Positions 44,302 to 52,556 of a stretch of DNA of 64,000 nucleotides are shown piece after piece. Every line of letters starts with the position of its first letter. Within the stretch, counting starts at the first letter, position 1. Below the pieces are notes generated by a model. It made no database searches. It was not told where the DNA came from and saw only the letters and a list, made by a program, of their open reading frames with translations. The DNA is from CAZACZ01 sp964483695 (GTDB lineage Bacteria > Deinococcota > Deinococci > Deinococcales > Trueperaceae): NCBI GenBank assembly GCA_964483695.1, contig CAZACZ010000001.1, positions 62,001 through 126,000 on the forward strand, written 5' to 3'. Position numbers and translations under genes: made by a program.

Positions 44302-45790
44302 GGCGCGTGCGCTCGCCCTCCGACCCGCTCACGACGGTTGTACGCCCCCTACCGAGGCGGGCCGGCAGCCACGCGGGCGGGCGGCGGGTCAGGTCCCACA
44401 AGCACAGCGCCAGCGACGCCAGGATCAGCCCCTGCACCACCGTCATCATGTCGTGTAGCCCGGCGACGTGCGCACGGCCGAGCAGGTCGGGCACGGGCAT
44501 CGTCGACACCGACCCGAGGTGCATGGCGCTGCGCGCCGCCCAGAGGCTGCCCAGCAGCGCGATGCCGCTCGTCTGACCGAACGCGCGCGTCAGGCCCAAC
44601 AGCCCGCCCACGATGCCGGAACGACCGGGCGGGGCCGCGCCCATGATGGCGCTGTTGTTCGGCGTCTGGAACGTCGCCATGCCCAGCCCTACCGGCACGA
44701 AGCGCAGCACGTACCCCAGGGCGGTGGTGGAGGTGTCGAGCGTCCCCACCAACGTGAAGCCCACCAACGCGAACGCCAGGCCCACCACCGTCACCACGCG
44801 CTCGCCGACGCGGTCGGCCATCACCCCTGCCACCGGCGCCAAGATCACCAGCAGGATCGGCGTCACCGACATCAGCATCCCCACCTCGCGCGGCGGGTGC
44901 CCCAGCACCCGCTCGAGGTAGAAGGGCATCACGAAGATGGTGCCGGCGATCGACACGAACACGCCCAGTCCCGCCACCAACCCGATGGTCAGCCGCGGGT
45001 CGCGGAACAGCTCGAGGTCGACGATGGGATGCGCGCTGCGCCGTTCCACCAGCACGAACGTCGGGACCAGGGCCACCGCGACGGCGAGCAGCGCCACCAC
45101 GACCGGCTCGCCGAAGCCGCGCGCCTGGCCGAGCGTGAGCGCCAGCGAGAGCGCGCTCAGCCCCGCGGTGAGGGTGGCGGCCCCCGCCAGGTCGAAGCGC
45201 TGCGGCGGTCCGCGGCGGTAGGGCGGCACGAAGCGCCACGCCGCGAGCGCTCCCAGCAACGCCACCGGCAACCCCGCCAGGAACACCCAGCGCCAACCGA
45301 ACTCGACCAAGAAGCCGCCCAGCGTCGGTCCGAGCACGATGCCGCTCGACAGCACGGCGCCGTTGATGCCGATCGCTCGGCCGCGCTCGTCGGGGGGGAA
45401 CACGTCGGTCACGATGGCCAGGCCCACGCCCGTGAGCACCGCAGAGCCGAGCCCGTGCAGCACGCGGAACGCGATCAGGGTGGCGATGTCGGGCGCCACG
45501 CCGGTCGCCAGCGAACCGAGCGCGAACACGCCGAAGCCGACCACGAAGATGGCGCGCTTGCCCCACATGTCGGCCAAGCGCCCGACGATCGGCAACAGCG
45601 CGGCACTACTGAGCAGGTACCCGAGCACCACCCACTGCACCAGCGCGAACGAGGCTCCCGTCTCCTCGACCAGCGTGGGCAGCGCAACGTTCACGCTGGT
45701 GCCCATCACCGTCGAGACGAACGATCCGAGTGCGGCCGCGCCCAAGACCCACCAGCGGCCCCGCCCGAGTCCGTCGACCGCACCGCTCAC
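44297..45790 (-). CDS. MFS exporter of the DHA2 (EmrB/QacA) type
   Basis: The 497-residue protein has about 14 membrane spans. Family motifs are GTSVNVALPTLVEETGASFALVQWVVLGYLL (TM1-2), LADMWGKRAIFVVGFGVFALGSLATG (motif A region) and LGPTLGGFLVEFGWRWVFLAGLPVAL (motif C-like). It should be a proton-driven drug or metabolite exporter; the substrate is unknown. Start GTG 45790 is 3 nt after the ygfZ stop, so it belongs to the ygfZ operon. Its stop overlaps the mutase promoter. Confidence 0.88.
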   Translation of the reverse strand: MSGAVDGLGRGRWWVLGAAALGSFVSTVMGTSVNVALPTLVEETGASFALVQWVVLGYLLSSAALLPIVGRLADMWGKRAIFVVGFGVFALGSLATGVAPDIATLIAFRVLHGLGSAVLTGVGLAIVTDVFPPDERGRAIGINGAVLSSGIVLGPTLGGFLVEFGWRWVFLAGLPVALLGALAAWRFVPPYRRGPPQRFDLAGAATLTAGLSALSLALTLGQARGFGEPVVVALLAVAVALVPTFVLVERRSAHPIVDLELFRDPRLTIGLVAGLGVFVSIAGTIFVMPFYLERVLGHPPREVGMLMSVTPILLVILAPVAGVMADRVGERVVTVVGLAFALVGFTLVGTLDTSTTALGYVLRFVPVGLGMATFQTPNNSAIMGAAPPGRSGIVGGLLGLTRAFGQTSGIALLGSLWAARSAMHLGSVSTMPVPDLLGRAHVAGLHDMMTVVQGLILASLALCLWDLTRRPPAWLPARLGRGRTTVVSGSEGERTRL

Positions 45791-45793
45791 GGT

Positions 45794-46933
45794 TCAGCTC
45801 GCCCGCCATGCGCGCCTGCCGGCCACCGTCATGTCGGCGTCGGCCGGCAGGTCGGTGCGGAGCACGGCCATGGCGCGGAGCTCGCCGTTCGGCATGCGCG
45901 CGAGCGTGCCGACCCGACCAACCACCTTGCCCTGGTAGAGGACGTCCGGCCGTTCGCCGGAACGGAGCTCCGCGGCCCCCTGCGGACCCTCGATGGCGAG
46001 CACCGCCAGGGCGCGCCGAAGGGTCCCGCGCGCCTCGATGCGCGCCATGATCTCTTGCCCGAGGTAACAGCCTTTGCGGTACGACAAAGCACCCTCCAGG
46101 CCGGCCTCCTGCGGCAGGACACCCTCCCCGCCCTCGCTGCCGGCGGTCGGCACACGCGCCGCCACGCGCGCGGCGTCGAGCGCGTCCTCCCCCACCAACG
46201 TCGCCCCTGCGCCGGCCAACGCCGTCAGCCACGCTTCGAGCGAGGAGCCTGCCACGACCAGGTCGTAGCCCGCGCCGCCGGCACGCGCCCGCGGCCAGAT
46301 CGTGCCGGGCGCGGCCGCCGTTGCGAGGGCGCCCGGGATGCCGGGCGCGCCCGGCGTCGCCAGGGCACCCGCCGAAGCGACGGCGCCATGCTCTCCCTCG
46401 GGCGGAAGCTCGAGTCCGAGGCCGAGCAGCGCGGCGACGGCACCGTCGCCTTGCACCGTGAGCAGCGCCATGCCCGGCACGGCGGCGATCTCCACCTGGT
46501 CGAAGACCACGTGATCGACCAGGGTACGCAGCACCCAGTCGCCGTGATGGTCGTCGACCACCAACCGGAACGCGTCGCCGGCGTCACGCAGGACCGTGGC
46601 TTCGGCCATGGCATGCCCGCGGTGGTTGAGGAGGAGGCTGCGCCGCGCCGACCCGGGCCGCAGACCCTGCACGTCGTTGGCCAGCTGACCGTGAAGGAAC
46701 GGAGCGGCATCGGCACCCACGGCGCGCAAGACGGTGCTCGCCAGCAAGGGCGTCGCTACGGTGGCGCCGGGTGCGCACGCGGCCCGCACCTCGGACTCGG
46801 CCGAGCCCAGGCTCCGCACCCGCCCTCGCGCGAACGTCGCCGTCGGGAACGCGCGGAGCCGCGGAGTAGCCGCGGTGGGGTCGGGCGGAGGTGCCGGCAT
46901 GCCCGTCGCCGGCGGGAAGGCGTCGTCGGTCAT
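45794..46933 (-). CDS. ygfZ: YgfZ/GcvT-like tetrahydrofolate-dependent Fe-S maintenance protein
   Basis: The 379-residue protein has the family signature ALSYRKGCYLGQEIMARIEARGTLRRAL (KGCYxGQE, Cys conserved) and a GcvT-like body (FLHGQLANDVQGL; RRSLLLNHRGHAMAEATVL). YgfZ helps maintain some Fe-S enzymes in a folate-dependent way. The middle contains a low-complexity insertion (about residues 185-215) of Gly-Ala-Pro repeats (ATPGAPGIPGALATAAAPG) that the family does not usually have. ATG 46933 is 6 nt after GATAAT; a longer frame upstream is rejected. Confidence 0.88.
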   Translation of the reverse strand: MTDDAFPPATGMPAPPPDPTAATPRLRAFPTATFARGRVRSLGSAESEVRAACAPGATVATPLLASTVLRAVGADAAPFLHGQLANDVQGLRPGSARRSLLLNHRGHAMAEATVLRDAGDAFRLVVDDHHGDWVLRTLVDHVVFDQVEIAAVPGMALLTVQGDGAVAALLGLGLELPPEGEHGAVASAGALATPGAPGIPGALATAAAPGTIWPRARAGGAGYDLVVAGSSLEAWLTALAGAGATLVGEDALDAARVAARVPTAGSEGGEGVLPQEAGLEGALSYRKGCYLGQEIMARIEARGTLRRALAVLAIEGPQGAAELRSGERPDVLYQGKVVGRVGTLARMPNGELRAMAVLRTDLPADADMTVAGRRAWRAS

Positions 46934-46939
46934 GGCGCC

Positions 46940-46945
46940 ATTATC
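46940..46945 (-). promoter_or_regulatory. -10 element GATAAT for ygfZ-MFS, leaderless start
   Basis: Minus-strand GATAAT ends 6 nt before ATG 46933. Confidence 0.55.
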
Positions 46946-47048
46946 GAACGCGAGCGATCGGAAGGCGGCCGCCGCACCCGGCGTCGAGCACCGCGCACCC
47001 ACCGCCCGCTCGTCGCAGGAGCGCACGTTCGCCCCGGGCGGGAACCCA

Positions 47049-47675
47049 TCACCAGTCGATGAGGGCGAACTCGTACGCGTTCACCACGCGTACGCCGTCC
47101 TCGCTGACGTAGCTGCGCGGGGCGTTGGCGCCCACTAGGTGGACGTGCCCGTGCACGTGGAGCTTCGGGCGCCAACGCCGGTGGAACGCGTTGAAGGCGG
47201 CCACTCCGGCGTGCACGTGGTCGTCGCCTTCGTGAGGACCCCGGGGCGGAGCGTGGGTCAGCAGGATGTCGACCGCGCGGCCCGTGCGCGCCTGCAACCA
47301 CGCCAACCGCGGAGCCAGCTGCCAGGTCATGCGCCGGAACTCGGCTTGCGTGTACTGGTGCGGTCCGGGCCGGTAGCGCAGGCTGCCTTCGATGCCCACG
47401 ATGCGCAGGCCGCCCACCTCGACCACCCGAAGGTGCGCGTCGATGCAGCCCCCGGGCGGATGCTCCTCGTCCGTGACGGGATCGCGCAGGTAGCCGACGG
47501 CGTGGTTGCCGAACACGAAGACCGGCGGCACCTTGGTCTTGGTCGCGATGAACTCCAACACGTGGCCAGGCGTGTCCCCGGCCGAGACCACCAGGTCGAA
47601 CGGCGGTAAGTTCTCGGGGAAGTTGGTCGAGTAGACGACCGGCGAGACGGCGTCCGCTACCGCGAGGATCCGCAC
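47049..47675 (-). CDS. Metallophosphoesterase
   Basis: The 208-residue protein has a variant first motif (VADAVSPVVYSTNF, lacking the usual DxH), then VVSAGDTPGHVLEFI, VFVFGNHAVGY (GNHA for GNHD), LLTHAPPRGPHEGDD and LHVHGHVHLVG. Such variants form a known subgroup of calcineurin-like phosphoesterases. Substrate unknown. It starts 16 nt after the prfB stop and is probably cotranscribed with it. Confidence 0.82.
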   Translation of the reverse strand: MRILAVADAVSPVVYSTNFPENLPPFDLVVSAGDTPGHVLEFIATKTKVPPVFVFGNHAVGYLRDPVTDEEHPPGGCIDAHLRVVEVGGLRIVGIEGSLRYRPGPHQYTQAEFRRMTWQLAPRLAWLQARTGRAVDILLTHAPPRGPHEGDDHVHAGVAAFNAFHRRWRPKLHVHGHVHLVGANAPRSYVSEDGVRVVNAYEFALIDW

Positions 47676-47691
47676 GCCGCTCCGGCGCCCG

Positions 47692-48796
47692 CTAGGCCGC
47701 CACGCGGCCCTGCGCCGACCACTCCAAGCCGGACCAGATGAGGTCTTCGATGTCCCCGTCGAGCACGCCGTCGGGATCGTGGCGCATCGATCCGGTGCGG
47801 TGGTCCTTGACGTACTGCTTGTCGAGCACGTAGCTGCGGATCTGCGAGCCCCACTCGATCGCCTTCTGCTCGCCGCGCGCCTTCATCTGCTCGGCCAGGC
47901 GTCGCTGCTCCGCCCGCTCGAAGAGGCGCGAGCGCAACACCGTCATGGCCTTCTCGCGGTTCTTGATCTGCGACTTGCCGTCCTGGCAGGTCACCACGAT
48001 CTCTTCCGGGGTTCCGGCCTTGTAGACCACGCGCACGGCGGAGTCGGTGGTGTTCACCGACTGGCCCCCCGGCCCGGACGAGCGGTAGACGTCGACGCGG
48101 ACGTCCTTCGGATCGATGGCGATGTCGATGGTGTCGTCGATCTCTGGCATCACCTCGACCGAGGCGAAGGAGGTGTGCCGCCGACCCTGGTTGTCGAACG
48201 GACTGACACGTACCAGGCGATGGACGCCCCCTTCGACGCGCATCATGCCGAAGGCGCGCTCGCCGCGCACGATCATCTGGGCGTAGTCGACACCGTGCGG
48301 CGCCTCGTCGTTCGGTACCAGGTCGAGCAGCTCGACGGTGTACCCGTTGCGCTCGGCGAAGCGTTGGTACATCCGGAGCAGCATGCCGGCCCAGTCGGAC
48401 GATTCGGTGCCGCCGGCACCCGGCTTGATCGTCACGATGGCGGCACGTTCGTCGTGATCTCCCTGGAACAGCGTCTCGCGGTACAGGTGGTCGATGCGCT
48501 CCTGGATACGCATGCGCTCGGGCTCGAGCTCATCGGCCTCCTCGTCGGTAGCCATCTCGTACAGCTCGCTCAGGCCCTCGACGTCGTCCTGCAGGTGCTG
48601 GTACTCGTCCACGACGCGCCGCAACCGCGTCGCCTCCTGGTGAAGCTGGCGCGCGCGCTCCGGGTCGTTCCAGAGGCCCGGCTCGTTCAGTTGTGGATCG
48701 AGCTCTTCCAACCTGGCGCGCTTGGCGGCCAAGTCAAAGATACCCCCTGAGGCTCTGGATCCGTTCGGTCATCAGCTCGAGCGAAGCGTCGGGCAT
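47692..48796 (-). CDS. prfB: Peptide chain release factor 2, with programmed +1 frameshift
   Basis: RF2 terminates translation at UAA and UGA. The first ORF starts at ATG 48796 and stops at TGA 48736-48734 after 20 codons. The sequence AGGGGGTATCTTTGAC around that stop is the classic autoregulatory slip site (Shine-Dalgarno-like AGGGGG, slippery CTT, then TGA C). A +1 shift continues into GAC and the long frame, giving about 367 residues, the usual RF2 length. RF2 features include YRSSGPGGQSVNTTDSAVR (GGQ) and VRVSPFDNQGRRHTSF (SPF). The start has GGAGGA and a TACACT -10 (48816-48821, minus strand). Confidence 0.96.
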
Positions 48797-48815
48797 GTCG
48801 TTCCTCCGAGGCACC

Positions 48816-48821
48816 AGTGTA
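48816..48821 (-). promoter_or_regulatory. -10 element TACACT for prfB
   Basis: Minus-strand TACACT lies 19 nt before ATG 48796, with GGAGGA between, giving a short Shine-Dalgarno leader. Confidence 0.55.
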
Positions 48822-48904
48822 GCGTGCCGGCACACGCTCGGCCGTTCGCCGATGCGGCCGCGGCCACTGAGCGTCCCGCGCGCGCCGCGTTGCGGCCGCC
48901 GCCC

Positions 48905-48976
48905 GGCCGGCGTTCGCGCGCCTCTCCAGGCCGGCGCTCGCGCACCTCGTCGGGCCGCTGTTCGCGGGCCGCCTCC
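48905..48976. repeat. Three imperfect tandem 24-bp repeats
   Basis: Units start GGCCGGCGTTCGCGCGCC (48905-48928), GGCCGGCGCTCGCGCACC (48929-48952) and GGCCGCTGTTCGCGGGCC (48953-48976). They sit between the divergent prfB and cdaA promoters, in the only gene-free stretch longer than 300 bp (48797-49155), which otherwise holds just those two promoters and the cdaA leader. Confidence 0.6.
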
Positions 48977-49026
48977 GCCCCCGTCCAGGAGCGCGCTCCA
49001 CGTCACGAACCACGCGACCGACGTGG

Positions 49027-49032
49027 TATCCT
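49027..49032 (+). promoter_or_regulatory. -10 element TATCCT for the cdaA operon
   Basis: TATCCT lies about 120 nt before TTG 49156, so this operon has a real 5' leader with a hairpin. Confidence 0.45.
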
Positions 49033-49040
49033 GCCCTTCC

Positions 49041-49055
49041 GAGGGGTTCCCCCTC
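49041..49055 (+). promoter_or_regulatory. Hairpin in the cdaA leader
   Basis: GAGGG, loop GTTCC, CCCTC form a perfect 5-bp stem at the start of the predicted leader. It could influence message stability or attenuation. Confidence 0.35.
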
Positions 49056-49155
49056 ACCGCAACGTCCGCGTCTTCGCTCGCGCCATCGCTCGCGCATCCG
49101 CCCGACCGACGAGCGGCGCGCGCTGTCGCGACCACCTCACGCCGGAGGCGCCGGT

Positions 49156-49896
49156 TTGGCACTGTTCGAAGGGTTCGGCCTGCAAGACGCGCTCGACATC
49201 CTGATCATCAGCGTGCTGCTGTACCAGGCGTACGCGCTGCTGATCGGATCGCGCGCGTGGAACGTGCTGCGTGGCATGCTCGCCCTCGGTGCCTTGTGGT
49301 TCTTGGCGGCCCAGTTCGACATGGCGGCGACCAAGTGGCTGTTCGACGCCATCGCGCCGGTGGGGTTCCTGGCGGTGGTGGTGGTGTTCCAGCCCGAGTT
49401 GCGCGCCGTCCTCGAGCGCGTCGGCCGCGGTCGGCTCGGGCGGGCCACCAGCGGCGACCCGGTGCAGGAGATCATGACCGCGGTGCGCGAGCTCGCCACC
49501 CAGCGCCGCGGAGCGCTGCTGGCGCTGGAGCGGCGCACCCCGTTGAAGGAGTTCTCCGACCGCGGTACGCCCATCGGGGCACCGGTCACGGCAGCCCTGC
49601 TTCAGACGATCTTCGCCTCGAAAGGACCGCTGCACGACGGCGCCGTGATCATCAAGGAAGACCTGGTCACGCACGCCGGCGTCATCTTCCCCCTGTCCGA
49701 TCGTCACGAGGGGTGGTCGGTCAAGCACGGCACGCGTCACCGCGCCGCCCTCGGCTTGTCCGAGGTGAGCGACGCGCTGGTGGTGGTCGTGAGCGAGGAG
49801 CGCGGCACCGTCAGCGTCGCGCAGGACGGCGTCTTGACCAGCGACATCGCCCCGGCCGAGGTGCTCAAGGCGTTGCGTGAGGCGTACGCCGCATGA
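49156..49896 (+). CDS. cdaA: Diadenylate cyclase CdaA
   Basis: CdaA makes c-di-AMP from two ATP. The 246-residue protein has three N-terminal membrane spans (about 8-72) and the DAC domain. SKGPLHDGAVIIKEDL carries the DGA motif (about residues 160-162), and KHGTRHRAALGLSE the RHR motif (about 194-196). Start is TTG 49156 with GGAGG about 12 nt upstream. The cdaR gene overlaps its stop as ATGA. c-di-AMP usually controls potassium and osmotic balance; no known target protein is evident here. Confidence 0.95.
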   Translation: MALFEGFGLQDALDILIISVLLYQAYALLIGSRAWNVLRGMLALGALWFLAAQFDMAATKWLFDAIAPVGFLAVVVVFQPELRAVLERVGRGRLGRATSGDPVQEIMTAVRELATQRRGALLALERRTPLKEFSDRGTPIGAPVTAALLQTIFASKGPLHDGAVIIKEDLVTHAGVIFPLSDRHEGWSVKHGTRHRAALGLSEVSDALVVVVSEERGTVSVAQDGVLTSDIAPAEVLKALREAYAA

Positions 49897-50819
49897 CCGG
49901 CGCGTTCGCTACCTTGGTGACGCTGCTCAAGCGCCTGGCGCAGAACTGGCCGAGCAAGGTGGGGGCGCTCTTGATCGCGTTCCTGGTGTGGGCGTTCGTG
50001 ACCTCCAGCACCACCACCACCACGCAGCGAAGCTTGCTGCTCCCGTTGGTGATCGAGGGGCTGGACGAGGACGAGGCCGCCGTGGGGTTGCCGGAGGTCG
50101 TCGAGGTGAGCGTCAGCGGTCCCAGCGCGCGCATCGACCGGCTGCGTGCCGACATGTTGCGCGCCACGCTCGACCTCACCGACGTCGCCGGGCCCTTCCA
50201 GCGCCCGATCGTGGTGCAGTCGCCGCAGGAGGTGCGTCTGTTGCGGGTCGAGCCGTCCGATGTCATCGGCTTCGTCGAGACGGTCGCACGGGTGCCGAAA
50301 GCGGTCGAGGTGGGGCTCACCGGCGTGCCGCCGCAGGATCGCCTGCTGTCCACCATCGTTGCCCCGAGGCAGGTCACCATGGTGGGCCGCAGCCAGGTGC
50401 TGGACGAGGTCGAGCGGGTGGTGGCGTTGGTCCCGCCGGAGGGCGGCGAGGCCGCCCCGCTGGCGCTCGACGGTGCCGGTTCGCCGGTCGCCGAGGTGCG
50501 CTTCGAGCCCGACACCGTCGTCGTCACCGTCACGCAGCGGGAGGCGCTCGTCACCGCGCAGGTCGCGGTGGACCTGACGCCGCCCGTGGCCACCGGTCTG
50601 GTGGCTACCAGCCTGGAGCGCGCCACCGTGCGCGTGGCCGGGCCGGCGTCGGCGTTGGCGGCGCTCGACCGCGTGGGCGGGACGGTCGAGCCGCCGACGG
50701 GCGACGTGACGGCCGGCCGGTATACTCTGCCTGTTCGCCTCGACCTACCGAACGGGGTCGTTGCGCTGGAGACGGTGACGGCGGTGCTGCAGTTCGAGCG
50801 AGCGCCGCTGCAGCCGTGA
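49893..50819 (+). CDS. cdaR: CdaR (YbbR-domain) regulator of CdaA
   Basis: The 308-residue protein has one N-terminal membrane span (KVGALLIAFLVWAFVTSS, about 22-39) and extracytoplasmic YbbR repeats (LLPLVIEGLDEDEAAVGLPEVVEVSVSGPSARIDRL; later repeats similar). CdaR binds and modulates CdaA. The start overlaps the cdaA stop (ATGA). The usual third member of this cluster, glmM, is absent; peptide deformylase follows instead. Confidence 0.9.
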   Translation: MTGAFATLVTLLKRLAQNWPSKVGALLIAFLVWAFVTSSTTTTTQRSLLLPLVIEGLDEDEAAVGLPEVVEVSVSGPSARIDRLRADMLRATLDLTDVAGPFQRPIVVQSPQEVRLLRVEPSDVIGFVETVARVPKAVEVGLTGVPPQDRLLSTIVAPRQVTMVGRSQVLDEVERVVALVPPEGGEAAPLALDGAGSPVAEVRFEPDTVVVTVTQREALVTAQVAVDLTPPVATGLVATSLERATVRVAGPASALAALDRVGGTVEPPTGDVTAGRYTLPVRLDLPNGVVALETVTAVLQFERAPLQP

Positions 50820-50838
50820 GCCGTTCGGTGGAGGCCTC

Positions 50839-51600
50839 GTGATCTACCCCATCCGCATCTACGGCGACCCGGTGCTCAGGCGCCGGGCGTCCGACGTGAC
50901 GCGGTTCGACGACGATTTGGCCGGCCTGGCCGCCGACATGGTCGCCACCATGTACGCCGCCGACGGCATCGGCTTGGCGGCGCCGCAGATCGGCATCGGC
51001 ATCCGGGTGTTCGTCGCCTTGGAAGTCGCCAGGGACGCCGACGGCGATGGCGTCGAGGACGAGCACACCGGGCAGCTGCAGGCCGCGCCGCCCGAGGACG
51101 ACGGCGCCGAACGCAGCGCCGGCGAAGCCGAGCGTCCGGAGCGAAGCGCCGCGCCGACCGACGAGGACGAGGCCGACCGCGCCGCGAAGCGCTCGGCCTG
51201 GGGCGTTCGACGCGAGCACGTGATGGTCAACCCCAGCATCGTGGCCCGCGAAGGCGTCCAGTACGGTCCCGACGGCTGCCTCAGCCTGCCGGGGCTGTGG
51301 GCGGAGCGGGTCCAACGCGACCAGCGCATCCGCATCCGCTACCAGGACGTGCGCGGCGCTTGGCACGAGAACGCCGCCGAGGGGTACTTCGCCCACGTGC
51401 TGCAGCACGAGTACGACCACCTGAACGGCGTGCTCTTCTTCGATCGGCTCCCGGAACCGGAGCGGCACGCCTTCCTCGAGGAGCACCGCGCCGAGTTGGC
51501 GCGCATGCAGCGGGACGCCAAGGCGTTCGTGAAGGAGCTTCGGTCGTCGTCCCGAGGCGGCGGAACGACCTCGGCTGCACGGCGCGCGTCGGTGGAGTGA
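50839..51600 (+). CDS. def: Peptide deformylase with an acidic insertion
   Basis: Def removes the N-formyl group from nascent proteins. At 253 residues it is longer than the usual 150-200. All three motifs are present: GIGLAAPQ (about 44-51), GCLSLPG (about 146-152) and QHEYDHLNG (about 188-196), with Cys and the two His as metal ligands. Between motifs 1 and 2 is an acidic, low-complexity insertion (about 66-124) that opens with DADGDGVEDE, which looks like an EF-hand-type calcium loop. Start GTG 50839, shortly after the cdaR stop. It precedes fmt, the usual partner. Confidence 0.93.
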   Translation: MIYPIRIYGDPVLRRRASDVTRFDDDLAGLAADMVATMYAADGIGLAAPQIGIGIRVFVALEVARDADGDGVEDEHTGQLQAAPPEDDGAERSAGEAERPERSAAPTDEDEADRAAKRSAWGVRREHVMVNPSIVAREGVQYGPDGCLSLPGLWAERVQRDQRIRIRYQDVRGAWHENAAEGYFAHVLQHEYDHLNGVLFFDRLPEPERHAFLEEHRAELARMQRDAKAFVKELRSSSRGGGTTSAARRASVE

Positions 51601-51605
51601 GGCAG

Positions 51606-52556
51606 ATGTCCCCTCGACCGCTGCGCGTGGCGCTGTTCGGCTCGCCGACCTTCGCCCTCCCCACCCTGGACGCACTCCACCGTCACCACGACCTGGTGCT
51701 TGTCGTCACCCAACCCGACAAGCCCGCCGGGAGGGGCCTCGCGATGCGCGCGTCGCCCGCCGCCCAGCGCGCACGCGAGCTCGGCGTCGAGGTCGCGCAG
51801 CCGACGCGTCCGCGGACCGACCAGGCGTTCCACGAGCGGCTGCGCGCGCTCCGCCTCGACGTCGCCGTCACCGCCGCGTACGGCCGCATCTTGCCGGAAG
51901 CCGTGCTCGGCGCGCCGCGGCACGGCGTGCTCAACGTGCACGCCAGCTTGTTGCCCAAGTACCGCGGCGCCGCGCCCGTCCAGTGGGCGCTCATCGACGG
52001 CGAGCACGAGACCGGGATCACCATCATGCAGACCGAGGCCGGACTCGACACCGGCGCCATCCGCCTGCAGCGCCGCACCGCCATCGAGCCGAACGAGGAC
52101 GCCCGCGAGCTGATGGAACGTCTGGCCGCGCTGGGAGCGGAGACGCTGCTCGAGGCGCTGGCGTTGTTGGCCGAGGGCACCCTACCGAGCACGCCGCAGG
52201 AGCACGCCGCCGCCAGTCACGCCCCGCCGCTGCGCGCCGAGGACGGCCACGTGCGGTGGGGGGCGCCCGCCGACACCATCGTCGCGCGTCACCGCGGCGT
52301 GGCGCTCTGGCCCGGGACGTCGTTCGCGTTCGATGGCGAACGCGTCAAGGTCACGGCGTTGGAAGCGCGTGCCTTCGAGGGCGCCGGCACGTCCGAGCCA
52401 GGGACGGTCGTCGGGCTGGACGACTCGGGGGTGCGTGTCGCGACCGGCCGGGGCGTGGTGCGTCTGATGCGGGTCAAGCCGCCCGGCAAGCGCGAGATGG
52501 CGGCCCGCGCCTGGGCGAACGGCCGCGCCGTGAAGGCAGGGACGCACCTTGGCTAG
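51606..52556 (+). CDS. fmt: Methionyl-tRNA formyltransferase
   Basis: Fmt formylates initiator Met-tRNA with 10-formyl-THF. The 316-residue protein has RVALFGSPTFALPTLDAL, the catalytic region GVLNVHASLLPKYRGAAPVQWALIDGEHETGITIMQTEAGLDTGAI (Asn/His/Asp triad) and a C-terminal OB domain. ATG 51606 follows GGAGTGAGG and starts 6 nt after the def stop. The der TTG start lies 8 bp inside its 3' end. Confidence 0.95.
   Translation: MSPRPLRVALFGSPTFALPTLDALHRHHDLVLVVTQPDKPAGRGLAMRASPAAQRARELGVEVAQPTRPRTDQAFHERLRALRLDVAVTAAYGRILPEAVLGAPRHGVLNVHASLLPKYRGAAPVQWALIDGEHETGITIMQTEAGLDTGAIRLQRRTAIEPNEDARELMERLAALGAETLLEALALLAEGTLPSTPQEHAAASHAPPLRAEDGHVRWGAPADTIVARHRGVALWPGTSFAFDGERVKVTALEARAFEGAGTSEPGTVVGLDDSGVRVATGRGVVRLMRVKPPGKREMAARAWANGRAVKAGTHLG

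Noticed and set aside
44468..47062. 864-codon open frame antisense to the MFS exporter and ygfZ
   Set aside because: Shadow frame with no recognisable motif; sense genes have clear family signatures.
48905..48976. CRISPR-like repeat array
   Set aside because: The repeats are directly adjacent with no spacers, imperfect, and only three in number. The same holds for the repeats at 11473-11518.
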